Assembly: GCA_017519685.1 (NCBI GenBank)
Contig: JAFWRV010000473.1
Coordinates: 1 to 7,687, forward strand
Reading direction: 5' to 3'
From: Clostridia bacterium
GTDB taxonomy: Bacteria > Bacillota > Clostridia > Oscillospirales > Acutalibacteraceae
DNA: 7,687 bases
Each line of letters starts with the position of its first letter. Positions within the stretch are counted from its first letter, which is position 1. The translations under genes and the position numbers were made by a program. Below, in pieces: positions 1 to 5,521 of this stretch. The notes under the pieces are model-generated. The model had not been told where the DNA came from. It saw only the letters and a list, made by a program, of their open reading frames with translations, and did not search any database.

Positions 1-1
1 G

Positions 2-103
2 GAAAACGACCACGCGATGGATGACATAAGATATTTTGTCTCAACGGTTCTTTGCAGGGAGGACGGCGGGGAATTCTTTGCGGTGTTCCCAAAAAGACAG
101 TAA
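2..103 (+). CDS. Phage terminase large subunit, C-terminal end only
   Basis: The frame starting at base 2 is open and ends at the TAA at 101-103, giving about 33 residues that begin ENDHAMDDIRYFVSTVL. The pattern N-D-H-A-x-D-x-x-R-Y-F is characteristic of the end of the RuvC-like nuclease domain of large terminases, where the Asp after the His helps bind catalytic metal. TerL is the packaging motor: it hydrolyses ATP to pump DNA through the portal and cuts the concatemer. The gene's 5' part lies outside the window. The portal gene follows after only 7 bases, which is the usual TerL-portal order and supports the call. The fragment is too short to assign a terminase subfamily. Confidence 0.82.
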   Translation, partial: ENDHAMDDIRYFVSTVLCREDGGEFFAVFPKRQ

Positions 104-110
104 CGGAAAT

Positions 111-1244
111 ATGGCAAAATTCAGAAGAAAAGCGCGCAGGGAAATCGAAGCGCCCGTGACGGCTCCCGAAAACAGGCATCCGTTCACGCCCCTGCAGAAT
201 TATGTGCCGCTGACCTCATCCTGCAGTAAGCTGTGGTACGCCCTCAGGGAGGCAATCCCGGTCGTTGACGCGGCAATTTACAAGACCGTCAGACTTACCG
301 GAGGATACAGTGTCAGATGCTCCGACGAAGCGGCGCAGAAGGCGCTTGACGAAATACTGATGAATGTTCCGGTCGGCGGAAACCGCCGCGGAATATGGGC
401 GTTCACCGAAAGCTATCTCGAGCAGCTCCTGACTCTCGGGACCGCGGTCGGTGAAATAGTGACGGACTCCGACGGAGACCCGGCGGGGCTCTACAACGCG
501 CCGCCCGATAACATTGAGCTGAGCCGCGCGGAAAACGGATTTGACATTGATATCAATGTCAGAAAAGGCGCCGAAACGGTGAAAGTGCCCTGCGGCGACC
601 TGTGCTTCATCAGCGTTTTAAATCCCGATCCGGGAGCGCTCTGCGGAAACTCAATGCTCAAGGGACTGCCTTTTGTCAGCAACATTCTGCTCAAAATCTA
701 TGAGAGCATCGGCGTCAACTGGGAGAGGGCGGGAAACATCCGTTTCGCGGTGACCTACAATCCCAAAAACGACGCTCTCGACCGCGCGTACGCACGTGAC
801 AGGGCGGAGCAGATTGCCGATGAATGGAGCAGGGCGATGAAGCCGGGCGGCGAGATAAGGGACTTTGTGGCTGTCGGCGACGTGCAGATTAAAGTCATAG
901 GAGCGGACAGCCAAATTCCCGACTGTGAGGTGCCGGTCAGGCAGATGCTCGAGCAGATAGTTGCAAAGACAGGCCTTCCTCCGTTTATGCTCGGTCTCTC
1001 CTGGTCATCGACCGAGAGGATGTCATCCCAGCAGGCGGACGCCCTGACAAGCGAACTCGAGTCATACCGAAGAATACTGACGCCGGTGATTCTTAAAATC
1101 TGCTCGGCGTTTCTCGGCGCTAAGGGATATTCCTGCCCGCTCGAGGTTGAATGGGATGAAATAACGCTTCAGGACGAGCTTGACAGGAGCAGGGCGATGT
1201 TATACCGCGCGCAGGCAAATAAACTTGAAAAGGAGAACAAATGA
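111..1244 (+). CDS. Phage portal protein
   Basis: This 377-residue protein should form the dodecameric ring at one capsid vertex, through which terminase packs DNA and to which the connectors attach. The N-terminus is basic (MAKFRRKARR). An alpha/beta body follows, with PDPGALCGNSML near 172-183, a long stem-like helical stretch at about 185-245, the portal-typical GLPPFMLG at 288-295 followed by TERMSSQQAD, and a charged helical C-terminus. I chose ATG 111, preceded by a weak CGGAAAT, because the in-frame TTG at 36 would add 25 residues that lie over the terminase end and do not look portal-like. It sits directly after terL, and its stop overlaps the protease start as ATGA, which suggests translational coupling. 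Portal identity is firm from motifs and context; the subfamily is not determined. Confidence 0.9.
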   Translation: MAKFRRKARREIEAPVTAPENRHPFTPLQNYVPLTSSCSKLWYALREAIPVVDAAIYKTVRLTGGYSVRCSDEAAQKALDEILMNVPVGGNRRGIWAFTESYLEQLLTLGTAVGEIVTDSDGDPAGLYNAPPDNIELSRAENGFDIDINVRKGAETVKVPCGDLCFISVLNPDPGALCGNSMLKGLPFVSNILLKIYESIGVNWERAGNIRFAVTYNPKNDALDRAYARDRAEQIADEWSRAMKPGGEIRDFVAVGDVQIKVIGADSQIPDCEVPVRQMLEQIVAKTGLPPFMLGLSWSSTERMSSQQADALTSELESYRRILTPVILKICSAFLGAKGYSCPLEVEWDEITLQDELDRSRAMLYRAQANKLEKENK

Positions 1245-2089
1245 GCAAACAGAACGAAATTACGGAGCAGGAGCTCGCTAAAATCCGCGAATACACCCGC
1301 AAGGATGTGACAGCGGATGAGATTTACACCTTCTCCCTGATTATCTGCGATAACGAAACAGACAGGGATAATGAAAAATTCACCGAAGATTCCCTTAATA
1401 AACTTGCCGGAATGTTTGTCGGCAAGACGGGGATATTTGACCACAATATGAGCGCCGGAGGCCAGACGGCAAGGATATATTCGGCGGCAGTCGAAAAGGA
1501 TCCGTCAAGAAAGACATCCGACGGAGACGACTATATCTGCGTCAAGGCAAAGGCGTATATGATGAGAACGGCCGCGAACGAGAATCTCATCGCCGAGATA
1601 GAGGGCGGCATCAAAAAGGAGACGAGCGTCGGATGCAGTGTCAGGAGCATACGCTGCTCAATCTGCGGCAATGATATCAGAACGGAAAAATGCGGCCACC
1701 GCAAAGGCGAAACCTACGGCAGCAAAAAATGCAGCTGGCTTCTCTGCGACCCCGAAGACGCTTATGAATGGAGCTTTGTCGCGGTTCCCTCGCAGAGAAA
1801 CGCTGGCGTAATAAAATCCCATAAAATCGAGGATAAATCAAAATATCCCGACTGGGTTGAGGAGTTCAGGCAGGAGATGAAGCAGGATATAATCAAAGAC
1901 GGCGCGGGTCTTCTGCCGTTTTTAGGCAATTCCCTGCTCGGCGATATCTGCGACTGCCTTTCCCTTAAAAAGCTGCGCGAAATGAGAGACGCTCTTAAAG
2001 AGCAGCGCAAAAAACAGCTTCCGCTTGTTTCCCTTCTTGCCGCGCCGGCGGAGGAAACGGCGGCGGATTACAGCGATTATAAAATATAG
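1241..2089 (+). CDS. Putative prohead (capsid maturation) protease with Cys/His knuckle
   Basis: The 282-residue product lies between portal and capsid genes, the usual slot for the prohead protease that trims capsid proteins before DNA packaging. Early strands (about 29-37) lead to GIFDHNMS, with His68, and later to KKETSVGCS, with Ser129. Together these resemble the His...S-x-G arrangement of the HK97/herpesvirus-type (S78-like) serine protease fold. Directly after the putative Ser comes an insertion, C139-x2-C142-x8-C151-x-H153, that looks like a small zinc knuckle, then DAYEWSFVAVPSQRNAGV (173-190), a typical end of the protease core. Residues 200-260 are charged and helical, possibly a scaffold-like tail. 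AAGGAG precedes the ATG, which overlaps the portal stop. The protease role is inferred from motif layout and position; the catalytic residues are my assignment. Confidence 0.72.
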   Translation: MSKQNEITEQELAKIREYTRKDVTADEIYTFSLIICDNETDRDNEKFTEDSLNKLAGMFVGKTGIFDHNMSAGGQTARIYSAAVEKDPSRKTSDGDDYICVKAKAYMMRTAANENLIAEIEGGIKKETSVGCSVRSIRCSICGNDIRTEKCGHRKGETYGSKKCSWLLCDPEDAYEWSFVAVPSQRNAGVIKSHKIEDKSKYPDWVEEFRQEMKQDIIKDGAGLLPFLGNSLLGDICDCLSLKKLREMRDALKEQRKKQLPLVSLLAAPAEETAADYSDYKI

Positions 2090-2098
2090 GAGGACAAT

Positions 2099-2437
2099 AT
2101 GAATATTTCTTTTGACGGCTTCAACAGGAAGCTGCTTACATTCGCCGTTGACAGCGAGATTGAGCCGGGCACGCTTGTCACGATTTATGAAAACGGCAAG
2201 GTCAACGCGGCGATTGACGATGATTTTATCGGCGTTGTCATCAACTGCGACGGCAGATACGCCGGGGTTCAGGTTGAGGGAGCGGTCACCATTCCTTACA
2301 GAGGAAACTCGATCGCCGCGGGTTACAGCGGACTTCTTGCTGACAGCAACGGAAGACTCACGGCGGGCGACGCGAGAAAGGACAGAATCGTTCTTGACGC
2401 CGACACCGAGGCAAAAACCGTTACATTCATACTTTAA
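2099..2437 (+). CDS. Putative capsid decoration / head-stabilising protein
   Basis: This 112-residue, beta-rich protein has no signal peptide, membrane segment or obvious catalytic motif. It is built of short strands separated by Gly/Asp turns (EPGTLVTIYENGKV at about 22-35, FIGVVINCDGRYAGVQVEGAVTIPY at about 43-68, LLADSNGRLTAGD at about 79-91, TVTFIL at the end). That pattern is seen in small trimeric decoration proteins that clip onto capsid shells, and such genes often lie just upstream of the major capsid gene, as here. A strong AGGAGG overlaps the upstream stop codon and sits 5 bases before the ATG. The capsid gene follows after 12 bases. Decoration is inferred from position, size and fold style; a small scaffold or other head protein remains possible. 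Confidence 0.55.
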   Translation: MNISFDGFNRKLLTFAVDSEIEPGTLVTIYENGKVNAAIDDDFIGVVINCDGRYAGVQVEGAVTIPYRGNSIAAGYSGLLADSNGRLTAGDARKDRIVLDADTEAKTVTFIL

Positions 2438-2449
2438 GGAGGAGATACA

Positions 2450-3454
2450 ATGCCCGATTTTGATAATATCAGACTTGAAAAAGGTCTTTACGCAGGCGGC
2501 AATTTCACCGCCGCGCTGACATCGGCGGACCCCGATGAAAAATACAAGGGAACAAAACTTGAGGGGCTGGACGCCTTTCAGCGCCAGCTCAAAAGATTCG
2601 GTATCAGGGTAAGCGGCGCCTCGAGCGACACCGTTGAGAAATTCTTTTCAACGGCGCAGAGCAGCGTGCTTTTCCCCGAATTTGTCGCAAGAGGAGTCAG
2701 AGCCGGCATGGAGCAGGCGGACATTCTTCCCGACATTGTCGCGGTCACAACCTCGATAAACGGCAGGGATTACAGATCGCTGAGTTCCGTTCCGGGTAAT
2801 GAGGACAGGGAACTCAAGGCGGTCAGCGAGGGAGCGTTCATCCCCGAAACGCACGTTAAAACAAAGGAAAATCTTGTTACGCTAAGAAAAAGGGGAAGAA
2901 GTCTTGTTGCTTCCTATGAGGCAATCCGCTATCAGCGCCTCGATCTTTTTGCCGTGACTCTGCGCCAGATAGGCGCGTATATCGCCCGCACCCTGCTCAG
3001 CGACGCGATTGACGTTCTTGAAAACGGCGACGGCAACAATAACGCCGCTCCCGTAATCGGAACGGCAACTCCGGGCTCTCTTACCTATTCCGACCTGATT
3101 TCACTTTGGAATTCATTTGACCCTTATGAGCTTAACACGCTTGTCGCGTCTCCGGATATGATGGCGAAAATTCTCAATATGAGCGAATTCCGCGATGCCG
3201 CGGCAGGCCTCACTTTCCACGGTACGGGAAAGGCGCTGACTCCGTTCGGAGCGAAGCTCATCAGAAGCGGAGCCGTCGGACAGGGCAAAATAATCGGTCT
3301 CGACAAATCGTCGGCGCTTGAAATGGTCAAATCCGGCGATGTTATGACCGAGTATGACAAACTGATTGACAGACAGCTTGAAAGAGCAGTGATAAGCTGT
3401 ACCGCCGGCTTTGCCAAAATCGCGGACGGCGGCGCGAAAGTGCTCAGCTTATGA
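2450..3454 (+). CDS. Phage major capsid protein (HK97-type)
   Basis: The 334-residue protein is the probable shell subunit. It starts MPDFDNIRLEKGLY; residues 1-70 form an N-arm with EGLDAFQRQLKRFGI (38-52). FFSTAQSSVLFPEFVARGVR (65-84) is a recognisable block of capsid proteins from Clostridia prophages. Residues 120-155, rich in Lys/Arg/Glu, fit the extended E-loop, and a helix at about 160-190 and the A-domain strands follow (LTYSDLISLWNSF at 211-223, NTLVASPDMMAKILN at 229-243). There is no long delta domain, so the separate protease probably trims only a short N-terminus, or scaffolding is provided elsewhere. An AAGGAGGAG site precedes ATG 2450. The stop overlaps the next start (ATGA at 3451-3454). 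Length and order match siphophage head modules. Confidence 0.9.
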   Translation: MPDFDNIRLEKGLYAGGNFTAALTSADPDEKYKGTKLEGLDAFQRQLKRFGIRVSGASSDTVEKFFSTAQSSVLFPEFVARGVRAGMEQADILPDIVAVTTSINGRDYRSLSSVPGNEDRELKAVSEGAFIPETHVKTKENLVTLRKRGRSLVASYEAIRYQRLDLFAVTLRQIGAYIARTLLSDAIDVLENGDGNNNAAPVIGTATPGSLTYSDLISLWNSFDPYELNTLVASPDMMAKILNMSEFRDAAAGLTFHGTGKALTPFGAKLIRSGAVGQGKIIGLDKSSALEMVKSGDVMTEYDKLIDRQLERAVISCTAGFAKIADGGAKVLSL

Positions 3455-3804
3455 TTTGTGTTCAGGATGTTCTCCGCCTTGTCAGGGAGCAGTATCCCGC
3501 CGATGAAACGAGCAATTCGCTCTGTATCGCGGCGTGCCTGGAAATTGAGAAAAGTCTTAAAGAGAACGCGGACGCAGGCGACATCCGCGTTCTCAACGCC
3601 GCGGCGGCTCTCTGCCACAGAAAATCGGTCATCCGCGCCGCCGGGCAGGATGACGGGGTAACTTCATTCAGGGCAGGCGATGTTACGGTCAGGATATCGC
3701 CGTCAAAGATGCTTGAAAACGCCGAGGAAACGCTTCGCAGCGCAATGCTGGCGGCGGCGCCTCTTCTGAGGGATGACGCCTTTGTTTTCAGGAGAATCGG
3801 CTGA
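3451..3804 (+). CDS. Putative head-tail connector (adaptor) protein
   Basis: The gene encodes 117 residues directly after the capsid gene, the standard position of the adaptor ring that docks under the portal (the HK97 gp6 / SPP1 gp15 type). The product is mainly helical: helices at about 3-15, 20-38 and 43-65, then a short hairpin SFRAGDVTVRIS (72-83) and a final helix (85-107). That layout suits the adaptor fold, but I see no diagnostic catalytic motif. No good Shine-Dalgarno precedes ATG 3451; the start overlaps the capsid stop by 4 bases, so it is probably translated by reinitiation. The stop TGA overlaps the next ATG by one base. The assignment rests mostly on position, size and predicted secondary structure. 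Confidence 0.6.
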   Translation: MICVQDVLRLVREQYPADETSNSLCIAACLEIEKSLKENADAGDIRVLNAAAALCHRKSVIRAAGQDDGVTSFRAGDVTVRISPSKMLENAEETLRSAMLAAAPLLRDDAFVFRRIG

Positions 3805-4133
3805 TGATAACGGAAAAACTATTTCGCAGATACGCGCGTCCCTGCTCGTTTTCCGACGGGCGGGGAAACACGCTCGGGGAGATGAGCGCCTTCATCTCTC
3901 CGCTCAGATACAGAAACAAGATGTATATTTACGGAGTCAATACGGCAATCGGCTATAATTCCGAGGGTTATTATCTCTATATCGGACCCGCCTCCGCCGA
4001 CATAACCGGGGACGGCATTTCCGTTCACTGCGGAGATGACACATATCTTATCGACAGGGCGGAGAAAGTGTATTACGGCTCAGACGTATTCTATATCTGG
4101 GCAGTGCTCAGAAAAACAGTTGAGGTGAATTGA
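3804..4133 (+). CDS. Putative head-closure / stopper connector protein
   Basis: The 109-residue, beta-rich protein is the second small gene after the capsid gene, where siphophages encode the head-completion (stopper) protein that seals the filled head and receives the tail. After a short basic start it alternates strands and turns: KMYIYGVNTAIGY (39-51), GYYLYIGPASADI (55-67), TYLIDRAEKVYYGSDVFYIWAVLRK (about 80-104). The ending, an aromatic strand plus YIWAVLRK, is a pattern common in such adaptors from Clostridia prophages. AGGAGA at 3790-3795 lies 8 bases before the ATG, and the start overlaps the previous stop (TGATG). Function is inferred from gene order and fold style, so confidence is moderate. 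Confidence 0.55.
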   Translation: MITEKLFRRYARPCSFSDGRGNTLGEMSAFISPLRYRNKMYIYGVNTAIGYNSEGYYLYIGPASADITGDGISVHCGDDTYLIDRAEKVYYGSDVFYIWAVLRKTVEVN

Positions 4134-4973
4134 ATGAATGAAATCAGCGCGCTTCCGTCATCGGTGACGGAATGGCTCTCCGGCAGGGAGGAGCTTTCGG
4201 ATATGATTTTCATGACCGAGTTTCCGCCCGTTAAAAAGGCGGTGCCGCTCAAAAAGGTCACTGTCGCCGTCGGCCTCGGAAAAATTGAAATTGCGGACAC
4301 CTTCGCCGCGAACGACACGGAGAATACGCTTGAAAACAATGAATATTGCAGACAGGCGAAAATCCGGCTCCGCTTTTCCGTTCACGCCCCTTACAGCGGA
4401 GGCGGCGAAGCCTGCCACGCGGCGTTTGCCGATATAATCGACTGCCTCGTTTTTGACTCCGGCCTTGAAATAACGTCATCGGGATGCGGCGGGGTAACGC
4501 AGGACAGGGAAGCGGACGCTTTTGTGCTTGAAGCCTACGCCGACATAAACACTTCGCTCTGCCCTGCGCAGATAAGCGATCTTGAGTTTCCGTCTTTTCT
4601 CGACAAAACCCTGCTCTGCGGCAGCCACATTTCAAACAGCGCGATTCATCTTTCCCCAGAGCAGCAGGAATATCTCGGCTCGCCGCTTGTCACAGGCGTC
4701 TATTTCGGAAACGGAAACGCTTCGAGGAGCGTTTCTCTGGGCTTTCGTCCGTCGGCGGTCTTTGTTTTCACGGGAGGATATCCCGCCTGGACTCAGGGTG
4801 AAAATGTCATTGAAAGCCGCTTTGCCGCCGCTGCCGGCTCCGCGGGTATTCACGGCATTGAAATCACCGCAAACGGCTTCACCGTAAGCGGCGGAAGCGG
4901 CAGTGTTTTCAGAGGTACGCAGCCTCATCTCAATGACGCGGGAATGACTTTTACCTATCTCGCTTTCCGCTGA
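4134..4973 (+). CDS. Composite phage protein: tail-completion-like N-terminus with tail-fibre-like C-terminus
   Basis: The 279-residue product appears to have two parts. Residues 1-150, which open like an alpha/beta tail terminator (NEISALPSSVTEWL, then strands KKVTVAVGLGKIEI at 40-53 and KIRLRFSVHAPY at 76-87, a helix at 90-107 and a last strand near 129-138), fit the protein expected after the stopper in siphophage order. Residues 163-185 (GSHISNSAIHLSPEQQEYLG and on) resemble linkers of tail-fibre proteins. Residues 186-279 (GVYFGNGNASRSVSLGF, PSAVFVF, ending AGMTFTYLAFR) resemble the beta-rich terminal modules of Bacillota tail fibres. TGAGGTGA lies 5 bases before the ATG, which abuts the previous stop. 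It is the last phage gene; the expected major tail protein and tape measure are missing. The CDS is certain, the domain roles moderately so. Confidence 0.6.
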   Translation: MNEISALPSSVTEWLSGREELSDMIFMTEFPPVKKAVPLKKVTVAVGLGKIEIADTFAANDTENTLENNEYCRQAKIRLRFSVHAPYSGGGEACHAAFADIIDCLVFDSGLEITSSGCGGVTQDREADAFVLEAYADINTSLCPAQISDLEFPSFLDKTLLCGSHISNSAIHLSPEQQEYLGSPLVTGVYFGNGNASRSVSLGFRPSAVFVFTGGYPAWTQGENVIESRFAAAAGSAGIHGIEITANGFTVSGGSGSVFRGTQPHLNDAGMTFTYLAFR

Positions 4974-4999
4974 ATATAAACAATATTCACAGAATATTC
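4972..4999. repeat. Cluster of GAATAT/ATATTC inverted motifs
   Basis: Just past the phage cassette's last stop lies GAATAT (4972-4977), five bases, then ATATTC (4983-4988), followed by a perfect 8-base palindrome GAATATTC (4992-4999). The symmetry could form an operator-like site, but the stem is all AT except its end pairs and no T-run follows, so it is not an intrinsic terminator. In such AT-rich sequence a chance origin is quite possible. Confidence 0.3.
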
Positions 5000-5062
5000 G
5001 GCAAACCTTTGTCAATTTGCACAAATCACTTTTTCGATATTTTCCGCGTTTTGTTATACAAT

Positions 5063-5101
5063 CCGAATTTTTTTCAGACTGTTGACGAACGGAATTTTTT
5101 T
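5063..5101. repeat. Short direct repeat CCGAATTTTTTT / CGGAATTTTTTT
   Basis: Two 12-base copies differing at one base lie at 5063-5074 and 5090-5101, a spacing of 27 bases. The second copy forms most of the spacer of the HPr promoter. T-tracts upstream of and inside promoters can bend DNA or act as upstream elements; no binding protein can be named from this. Confidence 0.4.
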
Positions 5102-5109
5102 GATATAAT
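5082..5109 (+). promoter_or_regulatory. Sigma-A promoter for the HPr gene, extended -10
   Basis: The -35 box TTGACG (5082-5087) and a perfect -10 TATAAT (5104-5109) are separated by 16 bases. TGA directly before the -10 box makes it an extended -10 (TGnTATAAT), which compensates for the slightly short spacer. Transcription should begin around 5116, leaving a leader of about 30 bases. No terminator is visible between the phage genes and this promoter, so some read-through from upstream is possible, but the promoter is strong enough to drive HPr alone. Confidence 0.85.
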
Positions 5110-5144
5110 GTTACTGTAAATCAATATCGAGGAGAAGAATTTAT

Positions 5145-5408
5145 ATGTACGTTAAGGATGTTACGGTTCAGAATCAGGTAGGTCTTCATGCCCGTCCTGC
5201 AACATATTTTATTCAGAAAGCCAACGAATTCAAATCATCCATCTGGGTTGAGAAAGACGAACGTAAAGTTAATGCGAAGAGTCTCCTCGGCGTACTTTCG
5301 CTCGGCATTATGGGCGACACCAATATCCGTATTATCGCTTCCGGCGCGGATGAAGAGAAAGCGGTTAGCGATCTTGTAAAACTTGTTGAATCCGGTTTTG
5401 CCGATTAA
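5145..5408 (+). CDS. ptsH: HPr phosphocarrier protein of the PTS
   Basis: This 87-residue cytosolic protein has the usual HPr length. It passes phosphate from enzyme I (on His15) to the sugar-specific EIIA proteins during PTS uptake. GLHARPA at 13-19 contains the phosphorylated His15 and the supporting Arg17. NAKSLLGVLSLGI at 43-55 contains Ser46, the site of HPr kinase/phosphorylase in Gram-positives. Ser46-P HPr is the co-repressor of CcpA in carbon catabolite repression, so this is a regulatory as well as a transport HPr. GAGGAGAAG at 5129-5137 precedes ATG 5145. The gene is monocistronic, bounded by its own promoter and terminator, and is not next to enzyme I here. Without ptsI beside it, a Crh- or HPr-like paralogue is conceivable, but His15 is present, which argues for true HPr. 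Confidence 0.97.
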   Translation: MYVKDVTVQNQVGLHARPATYFIQKANEFKSSIWVEKDERKVNAKSLLGVLSLGIMGDTNIRIIASGADEEKAVSDLVKLVESGFAD

Positions 5409-5422
5409 TCAGAACAGTTTTT

Positions 5423-5453
5423 AAGCAGTTGACGAAAGTCAGCTGCTTTTTTT
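5423..5453 (+). terminator. Rho-independent terminator after HPr
   Basis: An 11-base-pair stem is formed by AAGCAGTTGAC (5423-5433) and GTCAGCTGCTT (5438-5448), with one G-U wobble, closed by a GAAA tetraloop. Seven T residues (5447-5453) overlap and follow its 3' arm. It lies 15 bases after the HPr stop and separates HPr from the uxaC-glpK transcript. Confidence 0.95.
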
Positions 5454-5462
5454 GTTTTCCCC

Positions 5463-5490
5463 TTGAAAAAATCCCTCAATGTGTTACAAT
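5463..5490 (+). promoter_or_regulatory. Sigma-A promoter for uxaC-glpK, extended -10
   Basis: TTGAAA (5463-5468) and TACAAT (5485-5490) are 16 bases apart, and TGT before the -10 box gives an extended TGn element, the same layout as the HPr promoter. It starts only 9 bases after the HPr terminator's T-run. The predicted start is near 5497, about 25 bases before the uxaC start codon. I looked for a cre (CcpA) box around it and found no good match. Confidence 0.78.
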
Positions 5491-5507
5491 AATTAAAACT
5501 GCTTTTC

Positions 5508-5515
5508 AGGGAGGT
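5508..5515 (+). promoter_or_regulatory. Ribosome binding site that fixes the uxaC TTG start
   Basis: AGGGAGGT lies 6 bases upstream of TTG 5522, ideal spacing. The first ATG (5537) is 21 bases from it, which is too far, and the in-frame TTG at 5429 lies inside the upstream terminator hairpin. This decides for the TTG at 5522. Confidence 0.85.
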
Positions 5516-5521
5516 ATAAAT

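Noticed and set aside
36..110. Upstream extension of the portal gene to an in-frame TTG at 36
   Set aside because: It lies over the in-frame terminase end, adds 25 non-portal-like residues and has no ribosome binding site; ATG 111 fits the gene order.
2112..2519. 135-codon open frame overlapping the decoration and capsid genes
   Set aside because: It is Arg/Ser/Thr-rich with no plausible fold, lacks a ribosome binding site and is an out-of-frame shadow of two well-supported genes.
3124..3618. 164-codon minus-strand open frame across the end of the capsid gene
   Set aside because: It is antisense to coding sequence with clear codon structure on the plus strand, and has no recognisable motif.
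5001..5035. Possible terminator hairpin after the phage cassette (GCAAA/TTTGC or TTTGT/ACAAA)
   Set aside because: Stems are only 5 base pairs, AT-rich and mutually exclusive; the following T5 is too far away and too short to be convincing.
5031..5060. Second promoter-like sequence (TTTTCG, 18 bases, TGTTATACA) upstream of HPr
   Set aside because: The -35 is poor and a far better promoter lies 49 bases downstream; it could be a weak extra start but cannot be supported.
5491..5510. cre-like (CcpA) site near the uxaC promoter
   Set aside because: The imperfect A-tract/T-tract symmetry lacks the central CG and matches the consensus badly.
5429..5521. Longer uxaC start at TTG 5429
   Set aside because: This start falls inside the HPr terminator hairpin and upstream of the uxaC promoter, so it would not be on the transcript.
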